Below, piece after piece: positions 44,232-52,340 of a stretch of 64,000 nt of DNA (positions within the stretch are counted from its first letter, which is position 1; each line of letters starts with the position of its first letter). This stretch comes from Gracilibacillus massiliensis (lineage in GTDB: Bacteria > Bacillota > Bacilli > Bacillales > Amphibacillaceae): contig NZ_CZRP01000013.1 in NCBI RefSeq assembly GCF_001458115.1, positions 930,001 to 994,000 on the forward strand, read 5' to 3'. Under the pieces are notes generated by a model. The model was not told the origin of the DNA, searched no databases, and saw nothing but the letters and a program-made list of their open reading frames with translations. Made by a program: the position numbers and the translations under genes.

Positions 44232-45104
44232 TTACTTAACCCAGCCTAATAATATTTCACGGACAAATTTACTGGCGGCTATTACAGTTTGTTCGGTTGG
44301 ATCGTAATTTGGCGCAACCTCAACAAGGTCTGCTCCAACAACTTTTATATCGGAATTCGCGATAGCGTGAATTGCAGCTAGTAATTCGGTAGACGAAATA
44401 CCACCAGCTTCTGCTGTACCTGTTCCTGGAGCAAATGCTGGGTCGAGGACATCAATATCAATTGTCACATAAACCGGTCGACCGGACAGTTTCGGTAACA
44501 TTTCCTTTAATGGCTCCACGACCTGATATTTCGCCATATACATCCCACTTTCTTTCGCATAACGAAATTCATCCCGATCTCCAGAGCGAATGCCAAATGA
44601 ATAAACATTTTCGGCACCAATTTTTTCACAAGCTTTTCGGATTGGTGTCGAGTGGGACAAGCTCTCCCCTTCATATTCCACGCGTAGATCAGCATGTGCA
44701 TCAATATGAATAATGGCAAGTTCTGGGTATTTCTGATAGATCGCTTCGATAATCGGCCAGCTGACAAGATGTTCGCCACCCAGTCCTAACGGGAATTTAC
44801 CTTTTGCTAAAATTTGTTCCACATAGTCATGAATCATTTCAAGGCTCCTACTTGCATTGCCAAATGGTAACGGAATATCCCCGGCATCAAAATAGTTGAC
44901 TTCTTCTAAGTGGCGGTCTAAATATGGGCTGTATTCTTCTAAACCAATCGAAGCCTCTCTAATTCGATTCGGGCCAAAGCGTGAGCCTGGTCGAAAGCTG
45001 ACGGTCCAGTCCATTGGCATTCCATAAATAATGGCATCAGCCTCTTCATGTGTCGGGCGCGACATAATAAATACTTTTCCTGAGTAAGCCTCGTCAAATC
45101 GCAT
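44232..45104 (-). CDS. speB: Agmatinase
   Basis: Hydrolyses agmatine to putrescine and urea. 290 residues of the ureohydrolase family. Mn2+ ligands are in GGEHLVSWPI, DAHADLR and SIDVLDPAFAPGTGT-type segment (read here as TIDIDVLDPAFAPGTGT). The start ATG follows AGGAGGGCTAAAAG. It follows speE by 12 bp; together they make spermidine. Confidence 0.95.
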   Translation of the reverse strand: MRFDEAYSGKVFIMSRPTHEEADAIIYGMPMDWTVSFRPGSRFGPNRIREASIGLEEYSPYLDRHLEEVNYFDAGDIPLPFGNASRSLEMIHDYVEQILAKGKFPLGLGGEHLVSWPIIEAIYQKYPELAIIHIDAHADLRVEYEGESLSHSTPIRKACEKIGAENVYSFGIRSGDRDEFRYAKESGMYMAKYQVVEPLKEMLPKLSGRPVYVTIDIDVLDPAFAPGTGTAEAGGISSTELLAAIHAIANSDIKVVGADLVEVAPNYDPTEQTVIAASKFVREILLGWVK

Positions 45105-45116
45105 CTTTTAGCCCTC

Positions 45117-45944
45117 CTATTTCGTTAAATCTTCGACAAATTTAGGTAATACAAAACACGCTTGATGTAATGGAGCTGTGTAATATTTCGTCTCCAACTC
45201 AAAGAATCGGTCCTCTTTTACTTTTAATGGATCATGAATTTTACTTCCCAGCGTAAACGTCCATAATCCACTTGGATAGGTGGGAATATTTGCTGTGTAA
45301 AGGCGTGTTACTGGAAAAATTTCTTTTACATCTTGAAACACTTGTTGAATGAGGTCTGCTTTAAACCACGGATTATCTGTCTGGGCGACAAAAATACCAT
45401 CGTCTTTTAAAGCTTTTGAAATGCCATCATAGAATCCTTTAGTAAAAAGGTTAACAGCAGGACCTACTGGTTCCGTTGAATCGACCATGATCACATCGTA
45501 TGCTTTTTGACTTTCTGCAATATGCATAAATCCGTCTGCTACACGAACTTCGACGCGGGGATGATCAAGACTTCCTGCGATCGTTGGCAAATATTTTTTT
45601 GAATATTCAATGACTTTTCCGTCAATATCGACTAATACTGCTTTTTGAACGGATCGATGCTTCAGTACTTCTCGGATCACACCTCCATCACCACCACCAA
45701 CTACTAACACCTCTTTTGGATTGGGGTGGGTAAATAATGGTACATGCGCTAACATTTCATGATAAACGAATTCGTCCTTTTCTGACGTCATGACCATATC
45801 GTCTAACAACAGCATATTTCCCCATTCCGCTGTTTCTACCATATCTAGCTTTTGAAAGTCTGTTTCTTCACTATGATGCGTTTTATTGATTTTAGCAGTG
45901 ATGCCAAAATTTTCGGTTTGTTTTTCAGTAAACCATATTCCCAT
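45117..45944 (-). CDS. speE: Spermidine synthase
   Basis: Transfers an aminopropyl group from decarboxylated SAM to putrescine. 275 residues. Nucleotide-binding motif [18 protein letters not shown] and [15 protein letters not shown]-terminal [24 protein letters not shown] is the substrate segment. The start ATG follows AAAGGAGCCGATCAA. First gene of speE-speB, diverging from pbpG; the shared gap carries the inverted array 5. Confidence 0.96.
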   Translation of the reverse strand: MGIWFTEKQTENFGITAKINKTHHSEETDFQKLDMVETAEWGNMLLLDDMVMTSEKDEFVYHEMLAHVPLFTHPNPKEVLVVGGGDGGVIREVLKHRSVQKAVLVDIDGKVIEYSKKYLPTIAGSLDHPRVEVRVADGFMHIAESQKAYDVIMVDSTEPVGPAVNLFTKGFYDGISKALKDDGIFVAQTDNPWFKADLIQQVFQDVKEIFPVTRLYTANIPTYPSGLWTFTLGSKIHDPLKVKEDRFFELETKYYTAPLHQACFVLPKFVEDLTK

Positions 45945-46123
45945 TTGATCGGCTCCTTTAATCTATATCGATTTACTTTTTTTATTGTAAATAATACTAT
46001 TCTAGAGTTTTTTACCAAAAAATCAAGTAATTCTTTATTTATTATGTTTATACCCTGTTTTTTTGAACCATAATGCTAATAACGAATGATGTGCAAACCG
46101 CGATTATTATAGATTTCGATGCT

Positions 46124-46260
46124 ATTCACGGGAATTGGTGCTCTCTTCACAGGAATTGTCTTCCTCTTGACGGGAATTGTCTTCTGCTTCACGGGAAAAA
46201 AGGCTAATTCCCGTAAAGCTAACGATATTTCCCGTCAACAGCGTCAGTATTCCCGTGAAG
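46124..46260. repeat. 21-bp word array 5, orientation flips (4 + 3 copies)
   Basis: Four copies of CACGGG or a variant (46127, 46148, 46169, 46190) are followed by three reverse copies of CCCGT (46210, 46231, 46252). Every step inside a half is 21 bp. The full word is CTTCACGGGAATTGTC. The left half faces speE and the right half faces pbpG, so each gene sees TTCCCGTGAAG in its own direction. Confidence 0.92.
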
Positions 46261-46304
46261 ATCGCAATATGTTTTTCTATTTTTTGTTCTTAGGAGGGTG
46301 TCTT

Positions 46305-48413
46305 ATGGGTCGGAGGAGTCGGAGAAGGAAGCGACGGTTATGGAAGTTTTTTGTTTTTATATTTTTTTTAGTTGGATCTTTCTCCGCTGTTTTATTAATT
46401 GCTAGCTTTTTACTTGGCCCCCCGTCTTTAGACCGTCCTCAAAATACCATTTATTATAGCGAAGATCAAGAAGTGATTGGCGAGGAGTTCGGGGCTGAAA
46501 AAAGATACTGGATGACGTTAGATAAAATCGATGATAACTTAGAGCAGGCTACGATTTGGACGGAAGATCAACATTTCTATGATCACTTTGGTTTTGATTT
46601 CAAACGCCTTGCGTCCGCTATTTGGAAGGATTTGAAAACAATGTCGCTAAAAGAAGGGGCCAGCACGATTACTCAACAATATGCTCGCAACCTTTTTCTA
46701 ACACATGAAAAGACATGGAAACGAAAATTATATGAGGCTTTTTATACGATACGTTTAGAGATGTTTTACGATAAGGATGAGTTGCTAGAAGGATATTTAA
46801 ATACAATTTATTATGGCCATGGTGCTTACGGAATTGAAGCAGCCAGTAAATATTTCTTTGCTAAGTCTGCTGCCGATTTAACGTGGGCCGAAGCCTCTAT
46901 GCTGGCAGGCATTCCAAAAGGTCCTTCCCACTACTCACCTTTTCATGATTATGATAAAGCGAAATCGAGACAGGAATTAATTTTGAAAAATTTGCATGAT
47001 CAACAAATTATTGACTCCCAGACATATGAAACTGCAATAAACGAAACACTAGATTTTTCTGAAGAACGCACGATCACAACAAAAGGCCTCGCTCCTTATT
47101 ATCAAGACCTGGTAGTAGAGGAACTGAAAGATGTATTAGGGGTTACTATAGAAGATGTTAGGTCTGGTGGTTATCAGGTTTATACTACTCTTAGCGTCGA
47201 ACAACAACAAGAATTAAAGTCGGCTTCAGATCGTTTAATCGATAACCCCGAAATACAAATCGGTGCTATGGCAATGGACCCCACAACAGGTGCAATTAAA
47301 GCTCTCGTAGGTGGGAGAAACTATCAAGATTCCTCTTTCAATCGTGTGACACAAGCGAAACGAATGCCTGGATCTTCCTTTAAGCCGTTTCTTTATTATA
47401 CCGCCTTAGAACAAGGTATGACAGCTGCCACAACATTGATGAGCAAACCAACCACATTTGAATTAGCAGATGGAAAGCTCTATCAACCAAGTAATTACAA
47501 TGACTATTATGCCAACCAACCGATCACAATGGCTCAAGCGATTGCCTTATCTGATAACGTTTTCGCTGTTAAAACAAACATGTATGTAACACCAGACCGA
47601 TTTGTTCGCGTAGCAAAAGATAAATTTAATATAAAGAGCGATTTAGAACCTGTTGCTTCTTTAGCATTAGGAACTGAAGTCGTTACGATGAAGGAGATGG
47701 TGACAGGGTACAGTATGCTTGCTAACGGCGGGAAAAAGATCGATAGTTACACGATTTCAAAAGTTACAGATGCTCATGGTGAGGTATTATATGACCGTCA
47801 AGAGAACGAATCAGAGGATAAAGGCTGGAGTTTGTTTTCCAAACAAAATAATAATCAGATACTCAATAAAGAATATACCTATATTTTAACTGAGATGATG
47901 AAAGGCATGTTTAATGAAGAATTGAATGGCTATATGAGTGTTACAGGTGCATCGATCGCTAATAAATTGACGCATGAATACGCTGGAAAATCAGGAACAA
48001 CTAATGTTGATAATTGGATGATTGGTTTTAGTCCATCACTTACAACTGGTGTTTGGACCGGTTATGATGATAATCGAGAGATTGTGAAGACAAGTGATCA
48101 CCAATACGCAAAAGAAGTATGGGCTAGTTTTATGGAAAAAGCGCATGGAGATATTCCGGTTGAGCGAGTCGTTCGTCCTGAAAATGTGGTAGAAGCTTCG
48201 ATCGACTTGAATACAGGTTTGCTAGCATCAGAGGCTTGTACCGATACGACGACCTTATTATTTGTCAAAGGCACGGAACCAACAAAATATTGCACCTTAC
48301 ATTTAGAGGAATATCAACATGAACATCCCGAAGAGTTTGATGAAATCATCTCCGAAGATGATCTTATAGACAATTGGTGGGAATGGTTATGGACAGGAGA
48401 AGATGTACAATAA
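46305..48413 (+). CDS. pbpG: Class A penicillin-binding protein 2D
   Basis: Bifunctional cell-wall polymerase and crosslinker. 702 residues. TM anchor (~12-34), GT51 domain (EDQHFYDHFGFD, EGASTITQQYARNL, TIYYGHGAYGIEAASKYFF) and transpeptidase domain with SxxK in PGSSFKPF, SDN and KSGTT. ATG at 46305 follows AGGAGGGTGTCTT; the upstream frame runs through array 5 and is not family sequence. It occupies the pbpG (ywhE) place between speE and ywhD; in B. subtilis it is a sigma-F gene. No clear sigma-F site was found. Confidence 0.93.
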   Translation: MGRRSRRRKRRLWKFFVFIFFLVGSFSAVLLIASFLLGPPSLDRPQNTIYYSEDQEVIGEEFGAEKRYWMTLDKIDDNLEQATIWTEDQHFYDHFGFDFKRLASAIWKDLKTMSLKEGASTITQQYARNLFLTHEKTWKRKLYEAFYTIRLEMFYDKDELLEGYLNTIYYGHGAYGIEAASKYFFAKSAADLTWAEASMLAGIPKGPSHYSPFHDYDKAKSRQELILKNLHDQQIIDSQTYETAINETLDFSEERTITTKGLAPYYQDLVVEELKDVLGVTIEDVRSGGYQVYTTLSVEQQQELKSASDRLIDNPEIQIGAMAMDPTTGAIKALVGGRNYQDSSFNRVTQAKRMPGSSFKPFLYYTALEQGMTAATTLMSKPTTFELADGKLYQPSNYNDYYANQPITMAQAIALSDNVFAVKTNMYVTPDRFVRVAKDKFNIKSDLEPVASLALGTEVVTMKEMVTGYSMLANGGKKIDSYTISKVTDAHGEVLYDRQENESEDKGWSLFSKQNNNQILNKEYTYILTEMMKGMFNEELNGYMSVTGASIANKLTHEYAGKSGTTNVDNWMIGFSPSLTTGVWTGYDDNREIVKTSDHQYAKEVWASFMEKAHGDIPVERVVRPENVVEASIDLNTGLLASEACTDTTTLLFVKGTEPTKYCTLHLEEYQHEHPEEFDEIISEDDLIDNWWEWLWTGEDVQ

Positions 48414-48518
48414 ATCAGTTTGTATTGATATCTATGATATGTAATCTAATGATAAATTGATGAGAATTAGTGAATACGCCAACATGATTATTCTTGCTTT
48501 AGTTGTAGAGCATAAAAA
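48414..48518. other. Gap after pbpG
   Basis: No gene. From ~48465 on it matches the spacer of composite copy A (CATGATTATTCTTGCTT), so the left unit of this copy has been lost. No pbpG terminator is evident. Confidence 0.45.
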
Positions 48519-48866
48519 AGCGCAGGCGCCCGCTTTCACTCGAGGCCACTGAAAAACCCCCTTCCTTTTTAATCAATAAAAATACAATCCCAAAATTCAT
48601 ACTAAATATCATATGAAAGTGGGGAATTATATGCATTTTCAATAGTGTTTCGGGGGTTAAAGTGGGGAAAATAATTTCCATAATATGTTTTTCAGTGGCC
48701 TCCTTTCACTCCTGCGGGATGTTTTTACCCTAAGATCCACTTTTTAAGCGAACTTTGCTTAAAAAGTGGATCTTAGGGTAAAAACCCGCGGAAAGGAAAG
48801 CGGGCAAGCCGCAGCGGTTGCAAAACACATATAAAATCTCATAATTACCCCAAGGTTATGTCGCAC
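48519..48866. repeat. Composite repeat copy E, half-copy split by a MITE
   Basis: One hairpin unit (from AGCGCAGGCG to GCAGCGGTTG) with the right end TTATGTCGCAC; no left unit. The inner arms are a perfect palindrome here (AAGATCCACTTTTTAAGC and mirror). The unit is interrupted at CTTTCACTC by the 163-bp element at 48542-48704. Confidence 0.85.
48542..48704. mobile_element. 163-bp MITE with 16-bp TIRs and 9-bp target duplication
   Basis: Ends are GAGGCCACTGAAAAAC and its exact reverse complement GTTTTTCAGTGGCCTC. CTTTCACTC occurs on both sides (48533-48541 and 48705-48713), a 9-bp duplication. Removing the element and one copy restores an uninterrupted repeat unit. Internal sequence is non-coding; the 60-codon frame across it is chance. 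The parent transposase family is not identified. Confidence 0.93.
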
Positions 48867-48960
48867 TTTCCTTCTATTATGCACAAACTGATGCCTTAAT
48901 CTTTAATTGTTTGATGCGCAAAAAGCGGCAATGCCAGGATCTTCTTTTATCAGAACGGAA

Positions 48961-48987
48961 AAAGGCTGGGCGAATGCCCAGCCTTTT
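48961..48987 (-). terminator. Terminator of ywhD
   Basis: AAAGGCTGGGC and GCCCAGCCTTT form an 11-bp stem with a four-base loop, usable from either strand between convergent genes. Confidence 0.88.
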
Positions 48988-49092
48988 CCGGTCCTAGTAA
49001 CTAAGAGTTACCATGTGTATTCATTTTATAAACAATGATCCATTAGGACAAGTATAATTGTTCATTTTTTGACAAAGTTCACAAAATGTTCA

Positions 49093-49605
49093 TTATTCAG
49101 GTAATGCTTGTTTTAATTCGTCTGTTGAATTTTTCCACATCTCTGCATCAAATTCACGTAAAAAATCAGCTAATAATTTTTTTGACTTATCGTCCATGTG
49201 ATCAACAATGACATGACCTTTCATCGATTTGTCCATATGATTCACATGTTCTGGCATTGATTTATATGCACGCTTAATCGAACGGTCTACTACAATTTCA
49301 CAACCCGTAACGCCATAATAATGAGGTCCATTCTCTCCACGCTCTACCGTTACCCAAACAATCCAATATAATTTCCCATTTTTTACTACTTCTCGATCTG
49401 GAATAAATTTCACACGTCGCTCTACTTCACTGCGCGCATGCATTGCCCCCATGTCGACAAAGGCACGATCTTCATTTGGGTCTACAATTACTGGTGAGAT
49501 ATTTTCCAAACTGACAGAACCAACACCATATCCCCCATGACCATCAGTAGAATCATCTTTCATAATCGTAAACGCATTTGACTTTTTTTTCTTTTCTTCA
49601 CTCAT
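49093..49605 (-). CDS. ywhD: YwhD family protein
   Basis: A 170-residue cytoplasmic protein conserved in Bacillaceae beside pbpG. Function unknown. Recognisable by FTIMKDDSTDGHGGYGVGSVSLENISP, here broken as FTIMKDDSTDGHGG plus YGVGSVSLENISP, and HYYGVTGCEIVVDRS. Start ATG after AGGAGGCTTTGTC. It diverges from the tautomerase gene, with array 6 between. Confidence 0.88.
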   Translation of the reverse strand: MSEEKKKKSNAFTIMKDDSTDGHGGYGVGSVSLENISPVIVDPNEDRAFVDMGAMHARSEVERRVKFIPDREVVKNGKLYWIVWVTVERGENGPHYYGVTGCEIVVDRSIKRAYKSMPEHVNHMDKSMKGHVIVDHMDDKSKKLLADFLREFDAEMWKNSTDELKQALPE

Positions 49606-49695
49606 GACAAAGCCTCCTAATTTATACTAGATTTAATATTAAAATTAGATTTTTTAAATGCTGCGAACTTCCTCTTAGTTTTATACTGCTCTTCA

Positions 49696-49824
49696 CGGGA
49701 TAAGGTAGGCTGTTAGCGGGATAACTAATTTTGTTAACGGGATAAATCACTGTATCCTGTGAAGCCGAGCAAGTATCCCGTCAACAACTGTGTATATCCC
49801 GTGAAGAGCAACAGATATCCCGTT
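49696..49824. repeat. 21-bp word array 6, orientation flips (3 + 4 copies)
   Basis: CGGGATA words at 49696, 49717 and 49738, then reverse words (CCCGT or CCTGT) at 49756, 49777, 49798 and 49819. Each step inside a half is 21 bp. The word is CTTCACGGGATAA, almost the word of array 5. The left half faces ywhD and the right half faces the tautomerase gene. Confidence 0.92.
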
Positions 49825-49967
49825 AAGAACCTAATTTCCGAATGAAACGCAGATTGTTTCTAATTTTCATTGTATCATGATTGAAATGGTGGTTTCATCT
49901 TCTGTGTTTCCCTCTTTTGTTATTTGCGATACAATAAGATTATATTCATGCTAAAGGAGAGATACAT

Positions 49968-50150
49968 ATGCCATATGTAACAGTCGAGATGTTAGAAGGT
50001 AGAACAGATGAACAACGTAAAGCGTTAATTGAAAAAGTTACGGACGCAGTAGTGGAGACAACTGGTGCCTCTCGTGAAAAGGTAGTAGTATTCATTGAAG
50101 ATATTGATAAACGCAACTATGGTGTTGGCGGTAAACGACTAATAGACTAG
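49968..50150 (+). CDS. ywhB: 4-oxalocrotonate tautomerase family protein
   Basis: 60 residues with the catalytic Pro directly after the initiator Met (MPYVTVEMLEGRTDEQ) and Arg residues that bind carboxylates. Family enzymes are hexameric tautomerases; B. subtilis YwhB lies at this locus. Start ATG after AAAGGAGAGATACAT. The next gene begins 12 bp later. Confidence 0.9.
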   Translation: MPYVTVEMLEGRTDEQRKALIEKVTDAVVETTGASREKVVVFIEDIDKRNYGVGGKRLID

Positions 50151-50161
50151 GGGTGTTGCTA

Positions 50162-50356
50162 ATGATTTACGCTGAGATAGGTGGACTACAAGGTGGAGAT
50201 TTGTTCTTTTCCTTCCTCCTGTTCTTTATGATAGCAATCGTTATATTTGTCTTGATCATTATACGGTCAAAATCTCGGACAAAAAAACAACTAGATCGCG
50301 TCGAACAAAAGCTGGATAAGCTATTAAACGAAACAAATGGCAAATCCTCATCATAA
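50162..50356 (+). CDS. Small single-pass membrane protein, DUF4083-like
   Basis: 64 residues: short N-terminus (MIYAEIGGLQGGD), one transmembrane helix (~14-35) and a charged amphipathic tail (KKQLDRVEQKLDKLL). It resembles DUF4083 proteins of Bacillus. ATG at 50162 follows AGGGGTGTTGCTA. The segment IGGLQGGD is identical to that before the AtpF membrane helix. Function unknown; co-transcribed with ywhB. Confidence 0.65.
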   Translation: MIYAEIGGLQGGDLFFSFLLFFMIAIVIFVLIIIRSKSRTKKQLDRVEQKLDKLLNETNGKSSS

Positions 50357-50385
50357 ATTGTTTAGTCTAAATATTAAAAGACTAT

Positions 50386-50420
50386 GAAGTTCAAAGTTAA
50401 TGCTTTGAACTTCTAAATTT
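50386..50420. terminator. Bidirectional terminator
   Basis: GAAGTTCAAAG and CTTTGAACTTC form a perfect 11-bp stem followed by TAAATTTTT, between the converging small-protein and methyltransferase genes. Confidence 0.85.
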
Positions 50421-50429
50421 TTGTAAGTT

Positions 50430-51206
50430 TTATTTTACAGCTTTCCAAATCATCCATCTATCTTTTTCGATTATATTAGTATCAGTTGATAACGACTTAT
50501 CGATATGATTGATGAGCAACTTCAGTTCATTATCGTCTAATTCATGCAAGATACTTCTCCCAGTTCTATCACTTATATCTTTTAATAATTGCGCTTTGTC
50601 TTCATAAATGGCTCTGGTTTCCCATAGCTTAACTTCTTCAATATGACTAAATCCCACTTCTTGCAACATTTCGATCACAAACTGGCTCTTATACCTACGA
50701 TTGGATTCCTTGTCAACTAAGCGAGGAAAAAGTTCGAAAAAATATCCTCTAATATGATTTTCATCGCCTTCTAAAAGATAATCTTCTGGCGTTCGGTCTT
50801 GTAAAATATAAAAACTATTATCCTTTAACAATCGAAATGCTTCTAAAAAACAAGAACGTAAATCGTTGAGATGATGTATCAGCGCTCTTTCAAGTATTAA
50901 ATCGTACGTTTGACTATTTAAATTGGTTTCATAGGCATTGCCGTTTACAAAACTAATATTATCGTAGTTTTTACAGTTTTCACGTGCGCCTTCAAGTATA
51001 GCTTTAGAAAAATCAACACCTGTTACTGTTTCTACTCCCATATCTGATAGGGCTTTAGAATAAATACCACCGCCACAACCAATATCAAGAGCCTTACTAA
51101 TATTTTCTACAGGTATTAGACCTTTTATCGATTCTATCCATGAATGATCTGCCTCTCGAGTTGTATACGTAATACTATTCTCTTTACTATGAAAATCAAT
51201 TCCCAT
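50430..51206 (-). CDS. Class I SAM-dependent methyltransferase
   Basis: 258 residues with motif I ALDIGCGGGIYSKALSDMG, motif II VTGVDFS and ISFVNGNAYETNL, typical of small-molecule methyltransferases. ATG at 51206 is preceded by AAGGAGAGATAAAG. It lies in an accessory island beside a broken methyltransferase of similar class and the FecR-domain giant gene. Substrate unknown. Confidence 0.8.
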   Translation of the reverse strand: MGIDFHSKENSITYTTREADHSWIESIKGLIPVENISKALDIGCGGGIYSKALSDMGVETVTGVDFSKAILEGARENCKNYDNISFVNGNAYETNLNSQTYDLILERALIHHLNDLRSCFLEAFRLLKDNSFYILQDRTPEDYLLEGDENHIRGYFFELFPRLVDKESNRRYKSQFVIEMLQEVGFSHIEEVKLWETRAIYEDKAQLLKDISDRTGRSILHELDDNELKLLINHIDKSLSTDTNIIEKDRWMIWKAVK

Positions 51207-51257
51207 CTTTATCTCTCCTTGCAACTATTTTTTTAACTAAACGGATTTTCATCCTGT

Positions 51258-52064
51258 TTAATCACTTACCTTCTCCCCACATAGAAAAAAACTTTTCGGA
51301 ATTTGAATTTCATCATTTTCTAAATGACCAAATAAAGAGGATATATCGTGATCGTATTCTTCAAATTGATCGATACTCATCTTATTTTGAATTAATCCAT
51401 TTATTATTTGAGACAAAGTAGGGTCAAAATTATAACTTGGTAAAGCGGATTCATTTTTTACTTTACCAATGTAATCTAATCCATCATTAAAGACAAGTGG
51501 TTCTTTTCTAAAATATGGATATCTTAATTCATAAGGATTATCGTGGTTATCTTCATCTAATAATAACAAGAAAGGGTGAATTTCATAGATAAGAACATAC
51601 CCATTAACCTTTAAAATACGGTTAATTACTTTAAAGAATTTCGATATATCCGGAAACCACATCAAACTCCCCGTTGAAATGTATACAATGTCAAAGCGAT
51701 TGTTATAATCATCAGAAATGTCATAAATATCTGTTTGAATAAAGTCACATTCTACATCCACTTTTTTAGATAAAAGACGAGCAGACTCAATTGCATTGTC
51801 TGATATATCAAAACCAACCACTTCTCTTGCACCCAAATTCTTTAGTGAGATTGTTTCTTCACCATCATTACAACAAACTTGAGCTATATCTTTGCCTTTT
51901 AACTCATAGAACGATAATTTTTCAGTTATTAAGTTATCTAATGTTGAATATCCTGATTGTCCAAATTTCTTAAACTTTCCACTCTCTTCCTTCTTATTTT
52001 GATGTCTATGATTAACTTGATTCCAAGCTTATCTGTTTGCTTCCGTATACTCTTTACTGTTCAA
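51258..52064 (-). pseudogene. Class I SAM-dependent methyltransferase, in-frame stop
   Basis: Reading from TTG at 52064 (GAGGAGCAGCAGTA upstream) gives NSKEYTEANR, then TAA at 52029-52031, then AWNQVNHRHQNKKEESG and a complete methyltransferase (KGKDIAQVCCNDGEETISL, REVVGFDISDNAIE, VDIVYISTGSLMWF-like segment) to the stop at 51258. Relatives open with a similar EYTE..R.AWN segment, so one base change has probably turned a sense codon (AAA) into a stop. Translation could restart weakly inside; no good site is seen. Confidence 0.75.
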
Positions 52065-52268
52065 TACTGCTGCTCCTCTCATTTGGTCCTAAATGGCAAT
52101 TTCTTATCCTAGCCACCTAAGTCTTGTTATTATAATAGCTACTCGTTACGAACTAGTTGTGTTAACGTTTGAATTTTAAAGTAAATGAAAAGAATAATTT
52201 TAATTCCAATGAGGAGATGAACGTTACAATTAGTGTTAATTCAATTGTACACTAGTCAAATGAAACAA
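52065..52268. other. Gap upstream of the broken methyltransferase gene
   Basis: No gene. AT-rich sequence presumably holding the promoter of the pseudogene; no hexamer pair is convincing. Confidence 0.35.
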
Positions 52269-52308
52269 AAAACCAAGTGGATCTCTTTAATATAGAGCCA
52301 CTTGGTTT
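52269..52308 (-). terminator. Terminator of the FecR-domain giant gene
   Basis: AAACCAAGTGG and CCACTTGGTTT form an 11-bp stem; TTTTTTG follows on the minus strand. Confidence 0.9.
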
Positions 52309-52340
52309 GTTAGTCGTTAAACTAATTAATTTTGATTTGA

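Noticed and set aside
48499-48681. 60-codon minus-strand frame
   Set aside because: It spans a MITE junction and has no start signal.
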